This document shows positions 1-8,307 of a stretch of DNA of 64,000 nucleotides, in pieces (positions within the stretch are counted from its first letter, which is position 1; each line of letters starts with the position of its first letter). The notes below the pieces were generated by a model. That model ran no database searches. It saw only the letters and a list, made by a program, of their open reading frames with translations, and was not told the origin of the DNA. A program made the translations under genes and the position numbers. Source of the stretch: Microbispora corallina (GTDB lineage Bacteria > Actinomycetota > Actinomycetes > Streptosporangiales > Streptosporangiaceae); the NCBI RefSeq assembly GCF_016863035.1, contig NZ_BOOC01000009.1, positions 62,001 to 126,000 on the forward strand, given 5' to 3'.

Positions 1-172
1 TGACCATGGCGTTCGCGACGTCGGCGGCGAGGTCGCGCAGCTCGATCACGCGTACGGCGGCCTCGCCGGGCAGCCGCCGCCTGACCGCCTCGGTCAGCCG
101 GTCCGCGAGCAGGCGGCTCGAGGAGGGGCGGCCGAGACCGGCCGACACGGCGACGAGCCTGAGGGCTGTCAT
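1..172 (-). CDS. NADPH-dependent FMN reductase, CE1759-like (partial)
   Basis: Only the N-terminal 57 codons are in the window; the gene runs off the left edge. The start ATG (170-172) has a strong GGAGGGAG ribosome site that lies against the stop of the upstream oxidoreductase gene, so the two are co-transcribed and probably coupled. The visible sequence (VAVSAGLGRPSSSRLLADRL, then a conserved IELRDLA) is the flavodoxin-like phosphate-binding start of NAD(P)H:FMN reductases. Such reductases supply reduced flavin to LLM-class monooxygenases, and the adjacent LLM gene makes this the CE1759 half of the known CE1758/CE1759 pair. The substrate of the pair cannot be read from sequence. Confidence 0.75.
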   Translation of the reverse strand, partial: MTALRLVAVSAGLGRPSSSRLLADRLTEAVRRRLPGEAAVRVIELRDLAADVANAMV

Positions 173-185
173 GAGGTCTCCCTCC

Positions 186-1292
186 TCAGGAGCCGGCGGC
201 GGCGGACTCGGCCGCGCGCCGCGCGACCAGGGCCGCGTGCGTGGGGGCGTCGGGCACCGTGTCCGGCCGGTTGCGCGCGAACTCCCGGCGCAGCACCGGC
301 ACGACCTCCTCGCCGAGGATGTCGAGCTGCTCCAGCACGGTCTTCAGCGGCAGGCCGGCGTGGTCCATCAGGAACAGCTGCCGCTGGTAGTCGCCGAACG
401 ACTCGCGGAAGGTGAGCGTCCGGTCGATGACCTGCTGCGGGCTGCCCACGGTCAGCGGGGTCTGCTCCGTGAAGTCCTCCAGCGAAGGGCCGTGCCCGTA
501 CACGGGGGCGTTGTCGAAGTACGGCCGGAACTCCCGTACGGCGTCCTGGGAGTTCTTCCGCATGAACACCTGGCCGCCCAGGCCGACGACGGCCTGCTCG
601 GGCGTGCCGTGGCCGTAGTGGGCGTACCGCTCCCGGTACAGGCTGATCAGGCGCTGGAAGTGCTCCTTCGGCCAGAAGATGTTGTTGGCGAAGAACCCGT
701 CGCCGTAGTACGCGGCCTGCTCGGCGATCTCCGGGCTGCGGATCGAGCCGTGCCACACGAACGGCGGGACGCCGTCGAGCGGGCGGGGCGTCGAGGTGAA
801 GCCCTGCAGCGGGGTGCGGAACCGGCCCTCCCAGTCGACGACGTCCTCGCGCCACAGGCGGTGCAGCAGCGCGTAGTTCTCGACCGCCAGCGGGATGCCC
901 GTACGGATGTCCTGCCCGAACCAGGGGTAGACCGGCCCGGTGTTGCCGCGGCCCAGCATCAGGTCCACCCGCCCGCCGGCCAGGTGCTGCAGCATCGCGA
1001 AGTCCTCGGCGATCTTGACCGGGTCGTTCGTCGTGATCAGGGTGGTCGCCGTCGACAGCACGAGCCGCTCGGTCCGCGCCGCGATGTAGCCGAGCATGGT
1101 CGTCGGCGACGACGGCACGAACGGCGGGTTGTGGTGCTCGCCGGTCGCGAAGACGTCGAGCCCCACCTCCTCCGCCTTGAGCGCGATCGTCACCATGGCC
1201 GTGATCCGCTCGTGCTCGCTGGGCGTCCTGCCCGTGGTGGGGTCCGGCGTGACGTCGCCCACCGTGAAGATCCCGAACTGCATCGTGCCCAC
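186..1292 (-). CDS. LLM class flavin-dependent oxidoreductase, CE1758-like
   Basis: A 368-residue, full-length bacterial luciferase-like (F420/FMN) TIM-barrel oxidoreductase. Recognisable parts are the N-terminal MQFGIF strand, the GEHHNPPF segment that normally lines the flavin pocket, LGRGNTGPVYPWFG, and a late LPLKTVLEQLDILGEEVVPVL helix. It would use reduced flavin from the adjacent FMN reductase to oxygenate or reduce an unknown small organic substrate. Two starts are possible: GTG at 1292 (GAGGG 3 nt away) and ATG at 1283 (12 nt away); neither spacing is ideal. A perfect palindrome sits directly upstream, so the pair probably has its own regulated promoter rather than reading through from the SDR gene behind it. 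Confidence 0.88.
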   Translation of the reverse strand: MGTMQFGIFTVGDVTPDPTTGRTPSEHERITAMVTIALKAEEVGLDVFATGEHHNPPFVPSSPTTMLGYIAARTERLVLSTATTLITTNDPVKIAEDFAMLQHLAGGRVDLMLGRGNTGPVYPWFGQDIRTGIPLAVENYALLHRLWREDVVDWEGRFRTPLQGFTSTPRPLDGVPPFVWHGSIRSPEIAEQAAYYGDGFFANNIFWPKEHFQRLISLYRERYAHYGHGTPEQAVVGLGGQVFMRKNSQDAVREFRPYFDNAPVYGHGPSLEDFTEQTPLTVGSPQQVIDRTLTFRESFGDYQRQLFLMDHAGLPLKTVLEQLDILGEEVVPVLRREFARNRPDTVPDAPTHAALVARRAAESAAAGS

Positions 1293-1304
1293 TGTCCCTC
1301 GTCC

Positions 1305-1318
1305 GTTGAAATTTCAAC
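1305..1318. promoter_or_regulatory. Perfect 14-bp palindrome, MarR-type operator candidate
   Basis: GTTGAAATTTCAAC is a perfect inverted repeat 13-22 nt ahead of the two possible starts of the LLM oxidoreductase. AT-rich TTGA...TCAA dyads of this kind are typical binding sites of MarR/HxlR-type repressors. No MarR gene is in the window; it may lie beyond the left edge, next to the FMN reductase. Confidence 0.5.
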
Positions 1319-1411
1319 CACACTAACGCGACGGAGGAGCGCTTATTCCTCGTCCGCCGTCCCCGTACGCCGGTCGTCGGCGGCCGGGTACGGGGGGCGG
1401 GCGGCGGGTCG

Positions 1412-2197
1412 TCAGCTCGGGAAGATGCCGCCGGTGACGTTGACGAAGGTGGCGGTGATCCCGCCGGCCCGGTCGGAGGCGAGGAACGCCGCCGTGTCGG
1501 CCACCTCCTGGAGACCGGGGGAGCGGCGCAGCATCCGCATCGAGGCGAGGTTGCCGAGCAGCCCGCGGAACGCGGCCTCGTCGAGCGCGAGACCGCCGTT
1601 GACCGCGGCGAGCTTCTCCGGCGACAGGGTCTCCGGCACCCCCGCCGCCCACAGGCCGAGGACGCGCACGCCGCGGGGGCCGACCTCGGCCGCCAGGTTG
1701 CGGACGAACACGTCGGTCGCCGCGTCGGCCGGCCCCGTGCCGCCCATCATCGGGCTCCCGACGGCGGAGCCGCTGTCCAGCGCGAGGATGACCCCCGACC
1801 CCTGCTCGACCATGTGCCGGGCGGCCGCCGTGGCGGTGACGAAGGTGGCCGTCAGGCCGGTGACGACCGGGCGCAGGAAGTCGTCGGCGGACAACTCGGT
1901 CAACGGAACGCCCTGGACGTCCCCGCGGGTGACGAGGTTGAGGGAGACGTCGATCCCGCCGGCCGCGGCGACCGCGGCGGCGTGCTCCCGCACGGCCCGC
2001 TCGTCGGTCGCGTCCAGCACGGCCACCTCGGCGCGGCCGCCCGAGGCGACGATGTCCTGGGCCACCCGGTCGAGGCTCGCGCGGGTGCGGCCGGCGAGGA
2101 AGACCCGCGCCCCCTCCCTGGCGAACGTCCGGGCGACGCCGCCCCCGATCGCGCCCCCGGCCCCGTAGATGATCGCGTTCTTGTTCTCGAGCAGCAT
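1412..2197 (-). CDS. SDR-fold protein lacking the catalytic Tyr and Lys
   Basis: A 261-residue Rossmann-fold short-chain dehydrogenase homologue. The cofactor loop is intact (YGAGGAIGGGVARTF, residues about 10-24), the family serine is present in ALDSGSA, and the C-terminal FVNVTGG is typical. At the place of the YxxxK motif the protein reads TGPAD, so aligned Tyr becomes Thr and Lys becomes Asp. The N-N-A-G motif is also replaced (SLNLVTRG). It can probably bind NAD(P) but should not catalyse the usual hydride transfer. It is divergent from the GntR regulator and 119 bp upstream of the LLM pair on the same strand. It could be a binding/regulatory protein or an enzyme with altered chemistry. 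Confidence 0.82.
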   Translation of the reverse strand: MLLENKNAIIYGAGGAIGGGVARTFAREGARVFLAGRTRASLDRVAQDIVASGGRAEVAVLDATDERAVREHAAAVAAAGGIDVSLNLVTRGDVQGVPLTELSADDFLRPVVTGLTATFVTATAAARHMVEQGSGVILALDSGSAVGSPMMGGTGPADAATDVFVRNLAAEVGPRGVRVLGLWAAGVPETLSPEKLAAVNGGLALDEAAFRGLLGNLASMRMLRRSPGLQEVADTAAFLASDRAGGITATFVNVTGGIFPS

Positions 2198-2221
2198 CGC
2201 CAGGCTCCCTTACGTCGGCGT

Positions 2222-2259
2222 CCGGGCGGTCCGCCCGGCTCTCACATCGACGCGTCGAT
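2222..2259. promoter_or_regulatory. Two adjacent dyads in the SDR/GntR divergent region
   Basis: CCGGGCGG-T-CCGCCCGG (2222-2238) and the perfect 14-bp palindrome ATCGACGCGTCGAT (2246-2259) lie 25-62 nt upstream of the SDR start. The first could fold as a leader hairpin; the second looks like a protein-binding site. Neither matches the TGTATACA dyad found at the GntR gene, so a different regulator would be expected. Function is inferred only. Confidence 0.35.
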
Positions 2260-2390
2260 CGGGGAGCGGCCGGGAGGACACGGCCACGGAGAAATTCTTG
2301 GAGAGGGTCTCCCCGTCTCCGTACGGCTCCTGTGAGGGCCCGGCCACGGCGAATTAACGCGGCCCGCCACGGGGCGAAACGCGCCCTGCC

Positions 2391-2425
2391 TACCGTCCTG
2401 AACGTGGATGCGGGGCTGTATACAG
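2391..2425 (+). promoter_or_regulatory. Leaderless promoter and GntR-type operator of the biuret operon regulator
   Basis: A TACCGT -10 hexamer (2391-2396) lies 7 nt before GTG 2404, the spacing expected for a leaderless mRNA. The perfect palindrome CTGTATACAG (2416-2425) follows within the first codons. TTGTATACAA-like dyads are typical sites of FCD-type GntR repressors, so this is a candidate autoregulatory operator. No good -35 box is visible. Confidence 0.45.
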
Positions 2426-3156
2426 GACCGGCTACAGGGCCGGACACGAGGACGCGGCTGCGTCGTGACCAGGTCTACGGCGAGCTTCGCCGCCGCCTGA
2501 TGATCGGCGAGTTCGCGATCCGGTCCCGCCTGGTGGAGGAGCGGCTCGCGTCGCTGCTGGGGGTCTCCAGGACCCCGGTGCGCGAGGCGCTGGTCCGCCT
2601 GCTGTCCGACGGCCTGGTGGAGCGGGGCGAGGACGGCGGCTACTACGTCGCCCAGCCCGACCTCACCGACCTGCGCGATCTCTACGAGCTGCGGATCACC
2701 CTCGAACTGAGGGGGATCGCCCGTGCCCTGGACACCGGTGTCCGCGGCCACGACCCGGCGATCCTCGAACCGCTGCGGGACCAGTGGCGGGCGATGCGGG
2801 ACGACCAGCCCGAGCCCGACCCGCAGTTCGTGGTGATGGACGAGGACTTCCACGTCACGATGAGCCGCGCCTCGGGGAACGCGGTCCTGACCAGCACCCT
2901 CGCGTCCGTCAACGCGCGGATCCGGGCGGTGCGCATGTACGACTTCCTGACCGCCGACCGGATCACGCTGACGATCCTCCAGCACCTGGAGATCGCCGAG
3001 GAGGTCCTGGCGGGGCGCCTGGAGGACGCCCTGACCGCGATGCGGCGGCACGTCGGGGAGTCGATGGACGTCGTCGAGCGCAGGGCCGCTCGCGCGATCA
3101 CTCAGATGGCCCTCAACCGAGGCAGGCGCCATGACGTTGACCGAGGCTCCCACTAG
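2404..3156 (+). CDS. GntR family transcriptional regulator (FCD subfamily)
   Basis: About 250 residues. The N-terminal winged helix carries the GntR signature ([20 protein letters not shown], then [14 protein letters not shown]); the C-terminal half is an alpha-helical FCD ligand domain with the metal-site pattern D...FH..M...N and a late H ([11 protein letters not shown]...MRRHV). An upstream ATG at 2332 is open, but GTG 2404 is preferred because it follows a -10 box by leaderless spacing and the residues before it look non-coding. The gene overlaps the ABC ATPase by 26 bp, so regulator and importer are one transcript. It probably senses biuret, allophanate or a related ureide; that is inference from context. 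Confidence 0.85.
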   Translation: MDAGLYTGPATGPDTRTRLRRDQVYGELRRRLMIGEFAIRSRLVEERLASLLGVSRTPVREALVRLLSDGLVERGEDGGYYVAQPDLTDLRDLYELRITLELRGIARALDTGVRGHDPAILEPLRDQWRAMRDDQPEPDPQFVVMDEDFHVTMSRASGNAVLTSTLASVNARIRAVRMYDFLTADRITLTILQHLEIAEEVLAGRLEDALTAMRRHVGESMDVVERRAARAITQMALNRGRRHDVDRGSH

Positions 3157-4657
3157 ACATCCCCTGCTCGCCGCCCGGGGGCTGACCCGGACGTTCGGCG
3201 AGGTCGTCGCCAACGACGGCGTCGACCTGGACGTCCTCCCCGGGGAGGTGCACGCGCTCGTCGGGGAGAACGGCGCGGGCAAGAGCACCCTTCTCAAGCT
3301 CATCTACGGCGTGCACCGGCCCGACTCGGGCGAGCTCGCCATCGACGGCACCCCCGTCCGCGTCGCCAGCCCGGCCGCCGCCCGGTCCCTCGGGATCGGC
3401 ATGGTCTTCCAGGACATGCGCCTGGTCCCGGCGCTGACCGTGGCGGAGAACGTCGCCCTCGCGCTCCCCGGCAGGCTCCGTCTCGACGCGCTCGCCCGGC
3501 GCGTCGCGGCCGCCGCCGAGGAGTACGGCCTGGCCGTGGACCCCCTGGCCAAGGTCGCCCACCTGTCGATCGGGGAGCGGCAGCGGGCCGAGATCCTCAA
3601 GGTGCTGATCGCGGGGTCGCGGGTCGTCATCCTCGACGAGCCGACGAGCGTGCTCGCGCCGCAGGAGGTGGCGGCGCTCTTCCAGGTCGTCCGGCGGCTG
3701 CGCGACCTGGGCTACGGCGTCATCATCGTCACCCACAAGCTGAACGAGGTCAGGGCCGTCGCCGACCGGGTCACCGTGCTGCGCGGGGGCCGGGTCGTCC
3801 TCGGCGGGGCCGACCCCGGGGCGTACACCGACGCCGAGCTGGTCGAGGCCATGGTCGGGCGGGCGGTCCCGCCGCTCCCCGCCGACCGGCCCGCCCCGGC
3901 GCCCGGCGGCGCTCCCGCCCTCTCGCTCCGCCAGGTCGGCGTGTACGGCGACAGCGGCGTGCTCCGCCTGCGTGACGTGACCCTCGACGTGATGCCCGGC
4001 GAGGTGGTCGGGGTCGCCGGGGTGGCCGGCAGCGGGCAGCGCGAGCTGTGCGAGGTGGCCTGCGGCCTACGCCCGGCGGCCACCGGGGCGGTGACCGTGG
4101 CCGGGACCCCGCTCACCGGCGCCCGGCAGGCGGGGGGCGTCGCGGAGGTGCCGGAGGACCCGCTCGCCGACGCCGTCGTCCCGGGCCTGACCGTGGTCGA
4201 GCACGTGGCGCTCGGCCTTCCCGAGGTGCCCCGGCGGCGGTTCAACGTCGACTGGCGGCGCGTCGCCGGGATCGCCCGCGGCCTCGACGCCGCGGTCGGC
4301 CTGGAGATGGCGGCCGGGCACCGCCGGGTGGCCGAGCTGTCCGGAGGCAACGTGCAGCGGGTCATGCTGACGCGGGCGCTCGGCCGGGACGACACGGTGC
4401 TCGTGGTCGCGGCGTACCCGAGCCGCGGCCTGGACGTCGCCACCACCCGCCGCACCCAGGAGCTGCTGCTCGCGCGGGCCGCCGCCGGGGCGGGGGTGCT
4501 GGTGGTCTCCGAGGACCTCGACGAGCTCGTCTCGATCAGCGACCGGATCGCCGTGCTCCACAACGGGGAGCTGGCGGGGGTCGTCGAGGCGCGCGGCGCC
4601 GACCGGCAGGAGATCGGCCGCCTGATGCTGGGCGGCCGGGCGGGAGGGGAGGCATGA
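3131..4657 (+). CDS. BMP-type ABC importer, duplicated ATPase subunit
   Basis: 508 residues, two ABC domains in one chain as in the nucleoside/purine (YufO/NupA-like) importers. First domain: Walker A GENGAGKS (45-52), signature LSIGERQ, Walker [10 protein letters not shown], switch THK. Second domain: degenerate Walker [10 protein letters not shown], signature LSGGN, and AAYPSRGLD where DEPTRGLD would be expected; this asymmetry is normal for the family. The gene overlaps the regulator at its 5' end and the first permease by 4 bp (ATGA). It powers uptake of the ligand delivered by the lipoprotein encoded three genes downstream. Confidence 0.92.
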   Translation: MTLTEAPTRHPLLAARGLTRTFGEVVANDGVDLDVLPGEVHALVGENGAGKSTLLKLIYGVHRPDSGELAIDGTPVRVASPAAARSLGIGMVFQDMRLVPALTVAENVALALPGRLRLDALARRVAAAAEEYGLAVDPLAKVAHLSIGERQRAEILKVLIAGSRVVILDEPTSVLAPQEVAALFQVVRRLRDLGYGVIIVTHKLNEVRAVADRVTVLRGGRVVLGGADPGAYTDAELVEAMVGRAVPPLPADRPAPAPGGAPALSLRQVGVYGDSGVLRLRDVTLDVMPGEVVGVAGVAGSGQRELCEVACGLRPAATGAVTVAGTPLTGARQAGGVAEVPEDPLADAVVPGLTVVEHVALGLPEVPRRRFNVDWRRVAGIARGLDAAVGLEMAAGHRRVAELSGGNVQRVMLTRALGRDDTVLVVAAYPSRGLDVATTRRTQELLLARAAAGAGVLVVSEDLDELVSISDRIAVLHNGELAGVVEARGADRQEIGRLMLGGRAGGEA

Positions 4658-5700
4658 CCGCCACGCTGGCGAGGCCCGCGGAGCGGGCCCCCGCGCACCG
4701 CACCGGAACCGCGCTGCGGACGGCCGGCCGCTGGGCCGGCGCGCTCGCCGGGGCCGTCGCGATCTTCTGCGTGCTGCTGCTGGCCAAGGGCGCCGACCCG
4801 GTGACGGCGCTGGGAGACATGGTGGCCTCGACCTTCACCGGGGCGAGCCTGCAGCAGATCGTCGTCAAGGCGACCCCCCTGATCCTCGCGGCCATGGCGG
4901 TCGTGCTCCCGGCCCGCGCCGGGCTGACGAACGTCGGCGGCGAAGGCCAGGTCGTGATCGGCGCGGTGGCGGGGGCCGGGGTCGGCCTGGTCGTCCAGGG
5001 CCCGGCGGCGCTGCCGCTCATGCTGCTCGCCGGGGCGGCCGGAGGGGCCCTGTGGGCCGGCGTCGCGGCGGCGCTGCGGCTGGCCGTCGGCGTCAACGAG
5101 GCCGTGACCACGCTGCTGCTGAACTACATCGCGCTCGACGTGATGCTCTACCTCATCTACGAGCCCTGGAAGGACCGGCACGGCTCGGGCCAGCCGGCCA
5201 CCCGGCCGCTGGAGGTGGCCGCGCGGCTGCCGCTGCTCAGCGGGACCGCGATCCACATGGGCATCGTCATCGCCCTGGTGGCCGCCGTGGCCGTGTGGCT
5301 CGTGCTGCGCGCCACGTCGTTCGGGTTCAAGGTGTCGGTCGTGGGCGGCAACCCGGAGGCGGCGCGGCGGGCGGGGCTGCCGGTGGCCCGGCTCATCCTC
5401 GTCGCGATGCTGCTCGGCGGCGCGCTCGCCGGGCTCGCCGGCGTCGTCCACCTGGCCGGCGTGGAGTTCAAGCTGCGGCCCGGCCTGACGACGAACGTCG
5501 GGTACGTGGCGTTCCTCGCGGCCTGGCTCGCCCGGCACAAGCCGCTGCCCACGGTGGGCGCGGCGTTCCTGCTGGCCGCCGTGACGGTGGCGGGCGACAG
5601 CCTCCAGCTCGACAGCGGGCTGCCGGCCGCGACCGTCAACGTCCTCATGGGCCTCGTCCTGCTCGCCGTCCTTGGATGGAGTCGCCGTGCTCATCGTTGA
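4654..5700 (+). CDS. BMP-type ABC importer permease 1
   Basis: 348 residues from ATG 4654, which overlaps the ATPase stop as ATGA and is preceded by GGGAGGGGAGG. About 8-10 hydrophobic helices; [12 protein letters not shown] matches the conserved NIGxEGQ loop of YufP-like permeases of the branched-chain/nucleoside superfamily. A longer upstream reading frame overlaps the ATPase gene and is not coding. The pair with the next gene forms the membrane channel. Confidence 0.9.
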   Translation: MTATLARPAERAPAHRTGTALRTAGRWAGALAGAVAIFCVLLLAKGADPVTALGDMVASTFTGASLQQIVVKATPLILAAMAVVLPARAGLTNVGGEGQVVIGAVAGAGVGLVVQGPAALPLMLLAGAAGGALWAGVAAALRLAVGVNEAVTTLLLNYIALDVMLYLIYEPWKDRHGSGQPATRPLEVAARLPLLSGTAIHMGIVIALVAAVAVWLVLRATSFGFKVSVVGGNPEAARRAGLPVARLILVAMLLGGALAGLAGVVHLAGVEFKLRPGLTTNVGYVAFLAAWLARHKPLPTVGAAFLLAAVTVAGDSLQLDSGLPAATVNVLMGLVLLAVLGWSRRAHR

Positions 5701-6589
5701 CGTGCTCACCGGAGGCGTGCGCGGCGGGACCGCGATCATGTTCGCCGCGCTGGGGGAGACGCTGGCCGAGCGCGCCGGCGTCGTGAACCTCGGCACCGAG
5801 GGATGCATGCTGGTCGGGGCCCTCGGCGGGTACGCCGTCGCCGCCGAGACCGGCAACCCCTGGCTGGGCCTGCTCGCCGGGGCACTGGCGGGCGCGCTGC
5901 TCGGGCTGGTCCACGCCGTCGCCGTCGTGTGGCGGCGCGCCGACCAGTTCGCGACCGGCCTGACCCTGATGTTCCTCGGGCTCGGGTTGACCTCCCTCTT
6001 CGGCGCCGCGTACGTCGGGAAGGCGGCCCCCGGGTTCGACCCCGTGCCGCTGCCCGTCCTCGGCGACATCCCGGTGATCGGGGAGATCCTGTTCCGGCAC
6101 GACCCGGTGACGTACCTGACCTTCGTCGCCGCGCCCCTGCTGTGGTTCGCGCTGAACCGCACCAAGGCCGGGCTGCTCGTCCGGACCGCCGGGGAGCGGG
6201 CCGACGTGCTCCACGTGCACGGCTACTCCCCGGGCCTCATCCGGACCGTCGCCGTCACCGCGGGGGCCGCGCTCGCCGGCCTCGGGGGCGCCCAGCTGTC
6301 CACCGCCTACGCCCACGCCTGGTTCGAGGGCATGACCGCGGGCCGGGGGTTCATCGCGGTCGCCCTCGTCATCTTCGCCGCCTGGCGCCCCCTGTGGGTG
6401 GTGGCCGGGTCCTACCTGTTCGGGGCCGCGCTCGCCGTGGCGCCCGCGCTGCAGGCCCGCGGCCAGTCGCTCAACCAGTTCGCGCTCGACGCGCTGCCCT
6501 TCGTCATCACCCTCGTGATCCTCGCGGTCCTCGGCCGGCGCACGCTGCGCGCCGCCCCCGAGGAACTGCGCCGCGTCTTCGCCCGCTAG
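5687..6589 (+). CDS. BMP-type ABC importer permease 2
   Basis: About 300 residues, polytopic, with NLGTEGCMLVGALGG matching the NIGxEGxM loop of YufQ-like permeases. GTG 5687 is preferred (GGATGGAG 5 nt upstream); an in-frame ATG at 5672 would add five residues. Either way the start lies inside the end of permease 1, consistent with translational coupling. It ends 21 bp before the binding-protein gene. Confidence 0.9.
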   Translation: MLIVDVLTGGVRGGTAIMFAALGETLAERAGVVNLGTEGCMLVGALGGYAVAAETGNPWLGLLAGALAGALLGLVHAVAVVWRRADQFATGLTLMFLGLGLTSLFGAAYVGKAAPGFDPVPLPVLGDIPVIGEILFRHDPVTYLTFVAAPLLWFALNRTKAGLLVRTAGERADVLHVHGYSPGLIRTVAVTAGAALAGLGGAQLSTAYAHAWFEGMTAGRGFIAVALVIFAAWRPLWVVAGSYLFGAALAVAPALQARGQSLNQFALDALPFVITLVILAVLGRRTLRAAPEELRRVFAR

Positions 6590-6610
6590 AAGCCCAGCCG
6601 GGAGACCCCC

Positions 6611-7747
6611 ATGCGTAAGATCATCACCGGTGCGGCGCTCGCCGTCCTGGCCACCGCCTGCTCGGCCAACACCGCCGGCACCGCCACCCCCGCCTCGGGC
6701 GGGACCGTCGTCCCCGGGAAGGGCTCGACCGCCGTCGGCTTCATCTTCGTCGGCCCGAAGGACGACTACGGCTACAACCAGGCCGCCTACCAGGGCAGCC
6801 AGGAGGTGGCCAAGGCCTTCCCGAACCTCAAGGTCATCACCGCCGAGAACGTCCCCGAGGACGACAACGCGGCGCGGGTCATGAACAGCATGATCGCCAA
6901 GGGCGCGAAGATCGTCTTCGCCACGTCGTACGGCCACCTCGACGCCGCCCTCAAGGTGGCCGCCGAGCACCCCGACGTCGTGGTCGTCCAGCAGGGCAAC
7001 CTCATCACCGGAAGCGCCCCGCCGAACGCCGGCACGTTCTTCGGCACCGTCTACGAGCCCGTCTATCTCGCGGGCATCGCGGCCGGCCGGGCGACGAAGA
7101 CCGGCAAGCTCGGGTACGTCTACGCCTTCCCCATCAGCCAGACGATCGACAACATCGACGCCTTCGAGCTCGGCGCCCGGTCGGTGAACCCGTCCGTGAA
7201 GACGTACGCCGTGAACACATCGAGCTGGTGCGACCCGGCCAAGCAGGCCGAGGCCGCGGCGAACCTGCTCAAGCAGGGCGTCGACGTCATCACGCAGCAC
7301 CAGGACTGCACGGCCACCGTCATCAAGGCCACCGAGGCGGCGGGCGCGATGACGGTCGGCTACCACGCGGACGCCTCCGCCATCGCGCCCAAGGGCTGGC
7401 TCACCGGCTCGCAGTGGAACTGGGGGCCGCTCTACTCCGACATCGTCCGCACGGCCCTCGGCGGCACGTTCACCGGGTCCAAGTACAACGGCAACTTCCG
7501 GGTCGGCTACAAGACCGGCGACAACCCGTTCGTCCAGTCGCCGTACGGGCCGCTGGTGGACGACAAGACCCGCCGGCTCATCGAGGCGGCCAAGGACACG
7601 CTGAAGAGCGGTTCCCCGTTCGCCGGGCCAGTGCGCGACCAGGAGGGTAAGGTGCGCATCCCGGACGGCACGACCCCCGACTACGAGACGATCGAGAAGA
7701 TCGACTACTTCGTGGAGGGCGTCGTCGGAAGCCTGCCGAAGTCATGA
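6611..7747 (+). CDS. BMP family substrate-binding lipoprotein
   Basis: 378 residues. The signal peptide ends in the lipobox LATAC (Cys17), so it is anchored outside the membrane. The mature part is a periplasmic-binding fold of the basic membrane protein family (VGFIFVGPKDDYGYNQAAYQ near the start; GTVYEPVYLAGIAAG in the middle). Known members bind nucleosides or purines. Here the gene sits directly ahead of biuret and allophanate hydrolases, with its stop overlapping the next start (ATGA), so biuret, triuret or another small ureide is a reasonable alternative ligand. A ligand cannot be assigned from sequence. Confidence 0.9.
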   Translation: MRKIITGAALAVLATACSANTAGTATPASGGTVVPGKGSTAVGFIFVGPKDDYGYNQAAYQGSQEVAKAFPNLKVITAENVPEDDNAARVMNSMIAKGAKIVFATSYGHLDAALKVAAEHPDVVVVQQGNLITGSAPPNAGTFFGTVYEPVYLAGIAAGRATKTGKLGYVYAFPISQTIDNIDAFELGARSVNPSVKTYAVNTSSWCDPAKQAEAAANLLKQGVDVITQHQDCTATVIKATEAAGAMTVGYHADASAIAPKGWLTGSQWNWGPLYSDIVRTALGGTFTGSKYNGNFRVGYKTGDNPFVQSPYGPLVDDKTRRLIEAAKDTLKSGSPFAGPVRDQEGKVRIPDGTTPDYETIEKIDYFVEGVVGSLPKS

Positions 7748-8307
7748 TCTCCACGCCCTATCCCTGGCCCTGGCACGGGTCGCTGGACCCCCGGCGGCTG
7801 GCGATACTGGCCGTGACCTGCCCGTCACCGCCCGGGGGACCGTCCGCGGCCGCCGCGGGCGAGGTGGCCGGGCAGGTCGCCGGGGCCGTGCGGAAGGCGG
7901 GCGGCCTCGTGGTGCGGGTGCGGGTCCGGCCCCCGCTCCGCCCGTCCGCCGGCCTCGCCGCGGCGGCTCCCTTCGGCGATCCCCCGGCAGTGGAGGACGG
8001 CGGGGACGCCGCGGACCTGGAGGCCCGCGCGGCCGGCTGGGACGGGTTCCACGGCTGCCCGCTCGACGAGCTGCTGCGGGCGGCCGGCCGCGACCTGCTC
8101 CTGCTGTCCGGCTGCTGCCTCGAACTGGGGGTGCACTCCACCATGCGCTCGGCCAACGACCGTGGGTACGAGTGCCTGCTGCTGTCCGACGCCTGCGCCG
8201 TCGCGGACGCGTCCCTCGGCCGGGCCGCGCTGTCCATGATCGAGATGTCCGGCGGGATCTTCGGCGCGGTCGGCTCGAGTACCGCCCTGCTTAGGGAGTT
8301 GTCATGA
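7744..8307 (+). CDS. Isochorismatase-fold pseudoenzyme, dead paralogue of the biuret hydrolase
   Basis: 187 residues, clearly homologous to the next gene at both ends: PYPWPWHGSLDP against PYPWPYDGGLDP, and STMRSANDRGYECLLLSD against TTMREANDRGYECLLLSD. All three catalytic positions are lost: the Asp (D30 of the neighbour) is Thr25, the Lys (K136) is Ala96 and the nucleophile Cys (C169) is Gly129. About 45 residues of the middle are missing, including the substrate-loop region GHRPDLAD. The reading frame is intact and coupled on both sides by ATGA overlaps, so it is probably expressed. It may be a structural or regulatory partner of the active enzyme; recent decay is the alternative. Confidence 0.85.
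   Translation: MISTPYPWPWHGSLDPRRLAILAVTCPSPPGGPSAAAAGEVAGQVAGAVRKAGGLVVRVRVRPPLRPSAGLAAAAPFGDPPAVEDGGDAADLEARAAGWDGFHGCPLDELLRAAGRDLLLLSGCCLELGVHSTMRSANDRGYECLLLSDACAVADASLGRAALSMIEMSGGIFGAVGSSTALLRELS

Noticed and set aside
6-2168. 720-codon plus-strand open frame over the LLM and SDR genes
   Set aside because: It is antisense to two well-supported enzymes, has Arg/Ala/Gly-rich low-complexity sequence and no ribosome site. It is a typical shadow frame of GC-rich DNA.
4395-4437. Degenerate second ATPase half (AAYPSRGLD) in the BMP importer
   Set aside because: Asymmetric second domains are usual in this importer family; not evidence of inactivation.
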